Below, one piece after another: positions 1-10,250 of a stretch of DNA of 64,000 nucleotides (the stretch's first letter is position 1; each line of letters begins with the position of its first letter). A program made the translations under genes and the position numbers. The stretch is from Dimorphilus gyrociliatus (taxonomy: Eukaryota; Annelida; Polychaeta; Dinophilidae), in contig CAJFCJ010000027.1 of NCBI GenBank assembly GCA_904063045.1, positions 64,501 through 128,500 of the forward strand, written 5' to 3'. The notes under the pieces are model-generated. The model made no database searches. It saw only the letters and a program-made list of their open reading frames with translations, and was not told the origin of the DNA.

Positions 1-966
1 TCCTCGACGTCGGTCTTATCGCCATCCAGTTCCTCCTCATCTTCCTCCTCCTCTTCTTCCAGCGAACCTTCGTCCATCTCTTCGTCGAGAAACTCATCAA
101 TAAACCCATTACCGGGTGGTCGGTGTTCTTTTCCTCTATTCACAATAAGTGATACTGTTCGCCAAGTTATCCTCTATATAACGCTCATCTATTCATTCGT
201 AATCGTACTATTCGACATAACGGAGGGGATTTTCTCAACAGTGAGAAGAAATCAGGATAAGCGATGTCAACACGTTCAAGGAAGCAGACATTTTGTAGTT
301 CGAACGAAATTCTATCGTTTTTGCAATTTTCTACTAGCAGTTTTCGTCCTACTCTTTATTTTGGGTAAAACCAAAGGTTGGGAAGATCTCATGACAAAAT
401 CATTTATGATTGCAAACATATTGAATATATGGAGTCTGCTATTCTTTATACAATTTGTCCCTGCACTTGGTCATTTCGTTACAATTATTCAGAGAATGTT
501 CAAGGACATGTTCCATTTTCTTATTCTGTATATTCTGTTGTTCTTTAGTTTCTCTCAGACTTTTCACAATCTCTTCTATATTAAAGGAATATGTACGAGC
601 GAATTTAAAGATCCGTTTATAAGCACTTATTCGTCGTTTAGAATTATGCTCAACATGCTCGAACTAACCGATTTGAAAATTGACAATCTTACGGACGTCG
701 CTATCCTTCACGTTGCCTACGTCATCATTGTACCAATTCTTTTGGTTAACTTTCTTATAGCTTTGATGAGTAATTCTGTATCGGAGGTGGCCGAAAATCG
801 TTATTTAATTATGGCATTACAGCGTTTAAACGCCGCTCTACAGGTAGAGAGTCGTTTTGGTATGCACATATCAGTCTTGTATAAGAGTATTCAAGACAAA
901 CTTTTAGTTACCGCCGAAGGTCGAGTCTACGTAGAATGTTTTGCCTTGAAGGAAGATGAACAATAA
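1..966 (+). CDS. TRP-type cation channel, 3' terminal exon (partial)
   Basis: The frame is open from base 1 to the TAA at 964-966, so this is the end of a longer gene whose 5' part lies off the window. The roughly 321 residues begin with a Ser-rich stretch including 13 consecutive serines (about residues 9-21). Hydrophobic helices follow in the order of a six-helix channel: VILYITLIYSFVIVLF, FLLAVFVLLFIL, IWSLLFFIQF, then an S5-like FHFLILYILLFFSFSQ, a re-entrant pore-like segment near SSFRIMLNMLELTDL, and an S6 ending LLVNFLIALMSNSVSEV. That S6 with its [LF]-hydrophobic-ALM end is typical of TRP/ion-transport domains and predicts a plasma-membrane cation channel. S1 and any ankyrin repeats would be upstream. 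The short cytoplasmic tail has no motif I recognise. I cannot assign a subfamily; a polycystin-like channel is the main alternative. Confidence 0.85.
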   Translation, partial: SSTSVLSPSSSSSSSSSSSSSEPSSISSSRNSSINPLPGGRCSFPLFTISDTVRQVILYITLIYSFVIVLFDITEGIFSTVRRNQDKRCQHVQGSRHFVVRTKFYRFCNFLLAVFVLLFILGKTKGWEDLMTKSFMIANILNIWSLLFFIQFVPALGHFVTIIQRMFKDMFHFLILYILLFFSFSQTFHNLFYIKGICTSEFKDPFISTYSSFRIMLNMLELTDLKIDNLTDVAILHVAYVIIVPILLVNFLIALMSNSVSEVAENRYLIMALQRLNAALQVESRFGMHISVLYKSIQDKLLVTAEGRVYVECFALKEDEQ

Positions 967-2004
967 ACTTGATTGGCAATCAGTCGAGTTTAGTTCGTTT
1001 GGGAGGGTGTAATAAAGGTGAGAAAGATAGTATACGAGTGGGAACAAAGAAGAAAGAAGAACACCAACAACAACAACAACAATAGCAAGACGAAGCAGAA
1101 GCAGCACAAGAAGAACAACAACAAGAAATAGAAGAGAGGACAAATCAGACAAAACTTTTTCTGTTCCGTTTCCTCCTCTCTTTATGCTGTAATTTCTGTA
1201 TATTTGAGTGTAAATATGTGTGCTTGCCTATTACGTTTCTTCTGGTACTTCACACTATTTCCAGTTTAATCGTCTATTTCTGTAATATATGAAAAAGAGC
1301 ACAAGAAAAGATTATGAAAGCGTTGAGTGCATATGTTCTTTGCTGCCATTTTCTATCTCTCTTTCTCTTTCAGAGGGAGGAGATGCGAGTGTGTAAATAG
1401 TTAAAATGTACTCATTTATTATGGCACTTTATATAGAATATTTTATGTATGAAATGACTCTTTTGTTTTTAATACATTAAGAAAGAGGAGAGAATGGAAC
1501 ATGATCGCATTTTCAATGATAAATATGATGAAATTATTTTTCACTTTTCTTTCAATATTTTATATTGTCCTTCTCGTTTTGTTCTTTACTCCTTCCTCCC
1601 TTTCATTTCTGTATTACATCAAATATACAAATATATCGGTACTTATCTATTTATATTAGCGGTATTATAATTTTTATAGGCCTAAGCTAGGATTTTTTTG
1701 TTCTGTTTCTTTTTTCTCTCTCTCTCTCTATATATATAAATATATAGATATATATTAGTATATATACAGTGTTTGTTTAACCATACGCCTATCGGTCTGT
1801 CTTATCACTGCCTAGATAATGTAGGACTACACTCTATCGAATGAATAATCACAGGCGAGAAGAGCGACATCTGATGGTTATGAAAATAAGCAGGCCTATA
1901 GCTCACAGTATCAACAACATTTGGCCTGTTGACTAATATCAACAGCTGTCGAGTTTCTACAGACGTTTCAAAAGCATTCAAAGACGAAAATTTCAAGCGA
2001 AAAC
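967..2004. other. Intergenic spacer, TRP-like to NUPR1
   Basis: It holds the TRP-like 3' UTR, a CAA-rich patch near 1061-1083, CT tracts and a TA-rich stretch at 1725-1770. I see no gene. The last part, about 1800-2004, is probably NUPR1 promoter and 5' UTR. Confidence 0.5.
1011..1016 (+). terminator. Poly(A) signal of the TRP-like gene
   Basis: AATAAA lies 45 bases after the TAA stop, in the expected position for cleavage and polyadenylation. Another AATAAA overlaps the stop codon itself (962-967) but is too early to be the main signal. Confidence 0.5.
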
Positions 2005-2349
2005 ATGTCGAACATAAACAGTTTAGAAGACAAATACGAGCATTACAATTACGATTTAGAAGTTGAGAAACAAATGTATTCTGGACACAGGTATGCAATC
2101 GCTTCAATAACATTGTATTATCGCTCATACTCTTAATTATTTTAGTCCATAATTTCTTTTTTCTTTGTTGTCTATTTCGCAATTTGTCATTAAAAAAACC
2201 AAATTATTCATTTAGTCAGATATGCAAAATCTTCTTCTGAGTAATAACAATTACTAGAAAGGAAAATTTGGTGAAAAGCAGTTGACCTACTGCAATGGGC
2301 ACTTGCATATTTCTCAAATACTCTAGTCCTGTATTAGATTAATATTAAG

Positions 2350-2391
<42 letters not shown>

Positions 2392-3540
2392 TCCGAGTCT
2401 GTGTATTTCTATTTCCTTTGAACGTATTTTCCATTTAGAGTTGACTCTAGAAAATGAAAAACTAGTTTGTAATGTAGATATTACGTATATGACAAGTATA
2501 AAATGACCCAGTTGCATTGTTTTTTTTCTATTAATAGATCTGTTCAATCAATTGTTGCGTTCAAAACATTCGATACATTCCATTTTCATTACTAAAGGGG
2601 AAAAAAGAACAGAATAGAGCGCTTTCTAGTCTATAAATGCACCTGAAAGATCAAGTAATATTATTGTATTTCGTAGAAGAAAGTGGGGAAAGGGAGAAGG
2701 GAGGGGGGTCGGAAGGGTGGAGAGAGGAGGAGTAGGAGGAGGAGGAGGATGATGATGATGATGATGATGTTAAAATATTATGTTGTTATGTAATCAGTCG
2801 CATCTCTCTCCAATTCTACGTGACATTTATTTTGTCCTACTTTTACCTATGAAAATATACAAAAAATTGAAGGTGAAATGTTCGAAAATAACAAGCTATA
2901 ACAAGTTTTCAAACATCTCTTTTCAATGATTGTTTTATCAAGTTGATAACACACTTATATATATATATATATATATTTATGTATATACGTATTACAAATT
3001 TACAAAATAACTAGGCTATCTAACTGTATCTGTATGTTATTTTCGATATGGATCAAAAATATCTATCTAGGTACAGTGTTTCGGTGTTGTGCAATAGGAA
3101 AAAAAAAACATACCAAATAGGCTTAAGATTGTCTAGGTAAAAAAAAATGTCTTTTTTTTTTCGATACGCTTATCTATATATTTTTAATTATTCAAACAGT
3201 TGCAACATTCTTTTATTATATTTGTTTTAATATTAATATTCAGGATGATTGAATGGAAAATTTGTTTTTTTTTTAATTCTACTCTTTCCATTGCTTCGTT
3301 GTGGATCGTTTTTCTCTCTTCCAGTCCAATATTCAATTGGGAAGTTTTTCTATTTATATAGACATATAGTTGGTCCATTAATCTTTCAAGTTGTAGCCAG
3401 ACATTTCAACAGACTGTTGCTATACCCTTGAATAATATAGATACTGAACAGACTGTTTAAATCTCACTCTCGTCGGCATATGCACTGTTTAAATATGCAA
3501 ATACTTTGCATATTTATATTTATAGATTTTAAAAACAAAA

Positions 3541-3572
<32 letters not shown>

Positions 3573-4183
3573 CAGTATATATATGAGAGAGAGACAAAGA
3601 AAGAGACAAATAGATTGATTGAGTAACAGACTAGCTATAATCTTTTTTCTCGTCCTGTTGTTAAACTTTAACCGATTAGACAAGAAACATAAAAATGTAG
3701 ATATGAAATAAAAAATTCAGGTCTTCTTTTTTTACTTCTTTTTGGAATAAATTAACATATCTATTGGTAGCAGAAAATCTTGTATCGCATAATACGTAAA
3801 CGTGTATATATATATAGAAAACTGATAAGGTGTCCTGAAACTGGTCTGTCTCAAAAGTATGTTAGTTCTCTCTAGCGTTTTTAGTGAACGAAAACTAGTG
3901 TCCTATAGGACAACAGTGCTTTCTCTTTGCAGAGAAATGTAAAAGGATATTTAAAACAGGGTTTTAATTGTTAAATATTTATTAATTTATTTAGTTATTG
4001 TGTTTGCACATGCACTCGTTTTTTTACATTGTTTTATTCTTTTATTGCAGCGGTAAAGGTAGAACCAAGAAGGAGGCTGAACAACATACTAATCATACCG
4101 ATCCCGGTGGTCATACTCGTAAAACTACTGCAAAACTCATGAATAGTCACGAAAAAGAAAAAACTCAAAATGGAAGAAAGTAA
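2005..4183 (+). CDS. NUPR1: Nuclear protein 1 (NUPR1/p8) homologue, two exons
   Basis: Exons are 2005-2090 and 4051-4183, joined by a 1,960-base GT-AG intron; the junction codon AG|C keeps frame and gives 72 residues. NUPR1 is a small, intrinsically disordered, highly basic chromatin-associated stress protein. Residues 30-72 carry the family signature in order: GKGRTKKEAEQHTN, then PGGHTRK, then KLMNSHEKEK and a basic end. They align without gaps with the vertebrate C-terminal half (GRTKRE-A, N, PGGHERK, KLQNSE). The first exon supplies an acidic, Tyr-rich N-terminus (SLEDKYEHYNYDLEVE), matching the acidic N-terminal half of the family. Basic residues 52-72 probably act as a nuclear localisation signal. 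The start is the only ATG that opens the frame leading to the GTATGC donor. Exon 1 is less conserved, so the start is the least certain part. Confidence 0.9.
2091..4050 (+). other. NUPR1 intron with microsatellites
   Basis: The donor is GTATGC and the acceptor TTTTATTGCAG. The intron contains a (TA)n(GA)n block at 2349-2391, a purine (GGA)n(GAT)n block at 2722-2769 and (TA)n at 3541-3595. Short open frames on both strands show no conserved sequence. Confidence 0.7.
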
Positions 4184-6678
4184 GCCTCAAAGGCTTCGTC
4201 TTCTATCGATTTGGTCTTTCATAGTAAGGCCACATAATATTGCATATATTGAACTATTCAAGCAAATTTCTTAATATAATTTTATTTATAGGGATTTGCG
4301 ATTCTGGATTAACGGAGAGGGTTCTGAAATACTCGGCACAAACAGATGCTTTTTAACTGACTGATGTGTTGAGTCATGCTCAGTATATAAATTTAAAATA
4401 TATACACGTATAAATATATATATATATTAATGTATATGTATATATCTATATATAGATCTATATATATATATATATATATACATTAATTTATATTTATATG
4501 TAGGTGTTCACAATAATAATAAAAATACAGACATACGTACCTACATTCATGCATACACACAAGATAAAAACAACCTAAAGTAACCTAAAAATATGTTTAC
4601 AGTTGCCTATTTCACTTTGGAAATAAACGAAAATGTGAATGCATTCTTTTTCTATCTTGCTTGAACGGTTAATAACAAGAGATGAGGTACAATATATATA
4701 AAATGTATATATTTTACTCTCTAAAAGGCAGTTGACGTTAGTCTTATCAAGTAAATTGAATTTTTTAACGAAATCTGCCTTCTTTATACCGTTTTCATTT
4801 CTAAATATACGAAAAAAAGAATGTAAAGTGAAATAACGCCTAATATAAAACTTTTATTCATTCGTTTATTCATTAATTTTTTCCTTCTTTCTACCCATTC
4901 GTCTATCTACTCTCTCCTTCTCTCTCTCTCTCTCCCTCTGTGTTAATAAGCTATTACCTCCGTTAATCGACGAGCAAATTAAAAGTTTGCTTTCAGTCTA
5001 CTAGCTAAGATAGATATGATAAAAGAAGCGGTTAGTTTAGGAATAGTAGTGAGTAGCTTCTCTTCGCTCTTTAGTCTTCCTATTTGTTCCAACTGAACCT
5101 TTTCTCCCTACCTAGCTGCAGTTAATTTATTAGTAATAGAAAAATTGACAAATAAAACAAATACATAAACATGCTTATTCGTTATATATAAACTATTAGT
5201 CTATGTAGCAATCTATGTCCTGGATTGTAGAATAAACTTATCACTCTCTTTATCGTGAATCGTTAAAGAGGTGAATTTCATTTTGTAGGTTGAATTTTTT
5301 TATTGAAATAGCATAAGAAACATAAAAAAGAGCTGTGTCCGATAAATGTAATAAAAGAAAAAAACTAATATGGCTGCCAGAAAAAAAGGCCGTCAAGTGA
5401 TTAGATGTAACCAATAAATAAGTGTTCAACTTCTAGTGGGCAGTTTAGAATTGAAAGCGAAAAATTACTGCATTTGCCGACAAAGAGGGACTCGAAATTC
5501 AATCGATAAGATCCTAAAGATCGATCTGAATGTTCAATTGCCCCAACAGTAAAAGTATCAGCACCGGTCTGTTTGCAGTGCCATGAATAATTCTACTCTG
5601 CAGAGAAACCGAGAGTAAAGGAGAGATGAGAAAAGAGTGCGTAGCGTTCTTTTAATGTTCAGTTATCTAATATATCCTCTAAATAAAATAAGAAATGAGG
5701 TAAGATTTCAGATAGAGAAAGATTTCTGAAGGAGATCAGAATCTTCATCTCGTCAATGTTCTCTGTCATCACTAACAGAGAAAACAGAATGCAGAAGGCA
5801 AAGGGAGAAGGATGAGAAAGGTAGAAAAACGTTAGGTAGCAATTAGTCGTCAATGAAATGTTCGTAGAGATAAATCAATCAAAGCGTTTTGCATTCAAGA
5901 AACGTCCAACTTAGTGACTAAAGTATTCGTTAATTGAGAGTGAAAATTAGCCTATTTTCTATCTAATTGCTTTATCGTTAAATTATTCATAAATCTACCG
6001 ACGAACAAGTGATGAAATAAAGGAACAGATTATTTCAGTCTTGATAGACGAGAATAAAGGAGCGAGTGGAAGATTAGCATAAATAGATGGATAGATGGAT
6101 AGATGGATGGATGGATGAATGGATGGATGAGGGAAGAAGAGAGCTAGACGAACAGAAGGGAGAAAGTTGAGTACAATATAAATTGAAAAGGTCCAAGTGG
6201 AAAGATACGTGGGAAGCCATAGCAAACAAGAGTTTAGTTGGATAGGATAGATACTATAGATAGATGGATGGACAGAGCATTGAAAACCTAAAGAGTGTTT
6301 AATTCTTTGCCAATTAAAAAATATTCAATTTTTTTCAACGTTTTGAGGAATAAATGAAAAACGTTTGTGTTCTTCTCTCCTTGTTTATTTATTTATTTCT
6401 TTCTCTATCTCTAATGTTGCTTTATTCTACTATCTTTTTGGTTAAATTACACAAATACAAACACCTACGGCCTATAGTTTATATAGGCATATACTGTATG
6501 TACAATATACATATAATATGGTATATGTGTGTGTTTTTCCCCAATGACATTTTCTATAAATTCCCAGGAACTAATCACCTTATAAACAAGCTCGACTAGT
6601 AACCCGAACCAACTAACTTCTATCAGCCTATCGATTTCGATATTTGAACAGCATTAACAGCTCTAAACAGTGCAAATC
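4184..6678. other. Intergenic region, NUPR1 to orphan gene
   Basis: It contains TA-rich blocks at 4400-4480 and a (GGAT)n block at 6083-6130. An AATAAA at 4518-4523 could end the NUPR1 transcript. No gene is visible; a short Leu-rich frame at 6354-6599 looks fortuitous. Confidence 0.5.
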
Positions 6679-7739
6679 ATGTCAGGGAATAAAACGGCAA
6701 CAGAAGCACATTCTGCAAATAACGTATCGGCAAGGTCAGATTTTAGGAACGCCTTCCTTTCTCATTTCCCATTTGAAAACGTTCGCCGTAGAGAATTTCC
6801 CGGCTCGTCTTCCGCTCGTTTAACTGCTCATAAATCCATTGAATTTATAAACAAGGCCAGAATTTTTTGGTCAGAAAATCCTCAAGTTAACTATTCGGGG
6901 AGAACAACGAGAATAACGAGCGCTCCTCCAGTGCTTAGATCATCTCCCAATAATCAATTTTTGTCTCTTTCCATCGATAAGAATCGGGTACAAAGAGCTA
7001 AAAGTGCCGATAAAAAAATTTTTGATCCTTCGCTCTTCTCATCCGACGGCGTTATAATGTGGACAAACAACTCGAGTAGGAAGAATAAATATCCTGAAAG
7101 CTATGTTAGAATGATTGAAATTGTCAAGAAAATAAGGGACAAGGAGAAACCTAATTTACAAGAGAAAATATGTCTTACTTCAGTTGTTCAACAGCCTACA
7201 ACTAATAACATGTTACAAATTAATACTTCATCGCCGCCAAGAAAAGAGTACGATCTTGAGCTTCCGGTGAACAATTCACTTAAATGCCAAGATGAAAATA
7301 AGCCCTCGTCCAAAGATATGAAAAAGGATCAACACCATCCCAATCAATCTCATTCCCCCTCCTCACAGCATATTAAAAGGAATCGTCGGAGGCGTGTCCA
7401 TCAACGAAAGTTTGATGACAATTATCAGCTAGGAGAAGATATCGAAAAAGGAAGAGAAGATGGGAAGAAAGGAGGACGAGGAGGAGAATCTCATCGATCG
7501 AGACAATCCGATCGTCCGAAGACAGCCTACAAGAGTAAAAGCCCCAATGGAAATTACCATAGAAGAGAACATAGAGAGAATGCGAAGAAAAGAGATAATG
7601 AAATTGAAATAGAAGACAAGTATAACGACATGGAGGATTGTAACTATAAGGAACATTCTGAAAAAACCGAACAGAATCCAAACGTTCCGTGCAACACCGA
7701 AAAATCGTTTATTGACGATGACAACGACGATGTTTACAA

Positions 7740-7778
<39 letters not shown>

Positions 7779-8688
7779 TGGTGATGACGATGGCGCCGGT
7801 GGCTTCGGAGATGAAAATGATGTGGATAATGAAGATTATTACGAAGAAGGCGACAATATATATGACGATGGTGATGATGATAACGATGATGATGATGATA
7901 ATGATGACGACAACGATGACAACTATTATGATGAAGATGACGATGATGACGATTATAACGAGGAGGATGACGACGATGAAGTGGACAATATTTCCTGTAA
8001 ATTAAGAGGATTACGCGACGACGATGATAACGATAATATCTATTACGCTAACGATTACGAAGAAAGTACAAAGAAACTATTGAATTACTATGATAGAAAA
8101 GGAAGCGGAAAGCGAAATTGTAAAACTCCTTTAGGACAAACATCTTTGCACTCTATAATATCTACAACACCTTTTAATAGAGCTAATAAATCAAGATATA
8201 TGCCTTCGTTTGCCGCAAAACAGCAAGGAGCCAATTTTCTTACAGTAACCCCGGTAATTAGACCAAAATTTAATCGTAAAATATATGGAAAACCTCTACA
8301 GTCGAATCGTAAAAATTATAAATCGTCAATGTCGTCGGCTGAGAGGGAAAACAAACTATTCTTTTCGGAGAAAAACGTTAATTTTTTAGAAATTCATAAA
8401 CCTATTTTCTGTTCTAACGAAAAGATTCAATCGCCAACAACGACGCCCGCAGTGTCTTCTTCTCCACAATTCAAATCTAACAGTAATCAACTTCCTCTAA
8501 AAAAGACAAACAAACAGACCAATAACGTCAGTAACGGTCGAGTACGGTCAATGTTGAGATTTAATAGAGCCAAGGCGCAAAGGGAAAAGTGCGAGATAAT
8601 TGCTCTGAAAGAGGACGGAAAAAGGATGGACGATCTATGGATAAAAGGAAATGGTAATACAACTATCCGTAAGATAGTCATCTCTTAA
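6679..8688 (+). CDS. Orphan protein with long Asp-rich tract, single exon
   Basis: An uninterrupted 669-codon frame. An in-frame TAA at 6664-6666 makes the ATG at 6679 (MSGNKTATEA) the likely start; a GTG at 6670 is not needed. I do not recognise the protein. Residues 1-200 are basic and polar with short semi-ordered stretches (YVRMIEIVKKIRDKEK, RAKSADKK). Residues 210-320 are rich in Lys, Arg, Glu and Ser. Residues about 345-455 are an almost pure Asp/Glu/Asn/Tyr tract encoded by GAC and GAT repeats. The C-terminal 215 residues are basic again. There is no signal peptide, no membrane segment and no evident catalytic motif. Nuclear or cytoskeletal scaffolding would suit the charge pattern, and RPKTA/RAKSA-like motifs occur in some ciliary proteins, but neither is evidence of function. 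A non-coding 5' exon is possible because AACAG sits just before 6671. Confidence 0.75.
7711..8040 (+). repeat. In-frame GAC/GAT repeat encoding poly-Asp
   Basis: Imperfect GAC and GAT triplet repeats lie inside the orphan gene; the purest part is a GAC run at about 7741-7778. Mixing of GAC and GAT while Asp is kept suggests the amino-acid content matters. The length could vary between individuals. Confidence 0.85.
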
Positions 8689-9582
8689 GGAGGAAGATGT
8701 AGCGATAGAAAGAGGGGGAAGGGAGGGAGAGATCGATATGAATAGACAGAAAAGTAAATCGTCAAATAGAGCGAGAGTTTCAATTGGGCGGTTCCCCTTT
8801 GTCTCCTCTTCCTCATCATTTATGAAATTGAGAAAATCTACAAATAAATAGTTCAAATTTCGTTACGAATTGTTGTCTTCCCCTCTAATAAATAATAAAC
8901 AGACTATGTTAGGTATAGCGTTTTAATCTATAATCTATACCTAAAACTACAAATATTTCCCTTAGTTACTAACATCTATATGAAGTAGAGTAGTCTACGA
9001 TTGTTTCTTTTTTTAGTTTTATAGTCCTTGTTATATATTTTCAAGTTTTCCATTCAAATTCAGTTAATCTCTTCCTCTCTCTCTCTCTCTTTCTTTGTTA
9101 AGTTCAAAGAGAACGTGACCTCTCAGTTTATTTATGAAACAGCCTACTTAAATATAGTTTTTCTAATATTCGGCTAATATCGTAAATACTTCATTTCTTA
9201 TCTTTATCCTTAAAGAGTTCTATCGATTAGAGTAGTAACTTGTTCCTTTTTCCATCTTAAATAGGATAGGATGAATTGAATGAGTAGAATTAATTGGATT
9301 TTATTAATGAATAAACTAAACATTTATCATATCTTTTACATGTAAGTTAGTTCTTAATGGGAAGCAGATAATAATTTCAGCAGATAGGCGTATTACAAAG
9401 AAGGAGAAGAAGAAGAAGAAGAAGAGGAGGAAGAAGATGAAGAAGAGATATTAAGGAAGCGGTATATAGTCAAAGTAGAGTAGCTCCGGATTATTACCAA
9501 AACTAGAGAGATAGATATATTTCTTTTACCGCTCGTAAATTAATTACATTTGAAAAAACAGAGACAAGAAAGAGATAAAAGC

Positions 9583-9620
<38 letters not shown>

Positions 9621-10250
9621 GAGACAAAGAGACTGAGACAGAGATATAAAGAAGGGCTTTACAAGAAACATATGTTTTTACGCTGTTATCAGTTTAATGT
9701 CAAATTTTATTGGACCAAATGTTGCTCCTGTTTGGTTCAAAAAGGCCTTTGTACGCAAAAAAGCTCTAAAATAAAGTTGATTGTCTTTTATTTCTTGCCT
9801 CTTAACTAACTTTCTACAATATTTCAACACTTAAAAAAAAACACTTGGACCAAACAATAGTTTGCTCCTCGAAGATAAAAAGGAAAAATACAAAGATAGA
9901 GAGAAAAGGAAAAGATATTTCAAATCGCTTTTTACAGAGGTAAAGTCAAACTATTTCTTCTTTATCACAATTTGCAGTTCCTCTCTCTATATAAATATCA
10001 TTTCGTAAATTGAATAAAGAAACATACACATACACATGAACACTCGCAGAAAAGTTCAAGGTCAAAAGAGTTGAATGAAAATGAAAAGAAAAGACCTTTT
10101 TTAATTAAACTGTTCAAGTGGAGTTTTCTTTATTCGGTGTTATTGTTTAATTGTTTTGATAAAGTAAGTTGATAACGATTTTTTAGAAGGAAATCAAAAG
10201 AGTGTTGAAAGTTGAAAGAAAGAAACAGATTTAGAAGATAATCAGAAAAG
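8689..10250. other. Intergenic region, orphan gene to SLC17 gene
   Basis: Contains the orphan 3' UTR, a (GAA)n purine block at 9399-9449 and a (GA)n(GACA)n block at 9582-9622. No gene is visible. The SLC17 promoter should lie in the last few hundred bases, but I see no clear core element. Confidence 0.5.
8887..8892 (+). terminator. Poly(A) signal of the orphan gene
   Basis: AATAAA about 200 bases after the stop; another AATAAA is at 8843-8848. Either could be used. Confidence 0.45.

Noticed and set aside
6354-6599. 81-codon + strand frame with a signal-like hydrophobic start
   Set aside because: The Leu/Phe/Tyr-rich stretch comes from pyrimidine-rich DNA; no conserved motif and no link to the next gene.
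7712-8005. 97-codon + strand frame made almost only of Met and Thr
   Set aside because: It is the GAC/GAT repeat of the orphan gene read one base out of frame.
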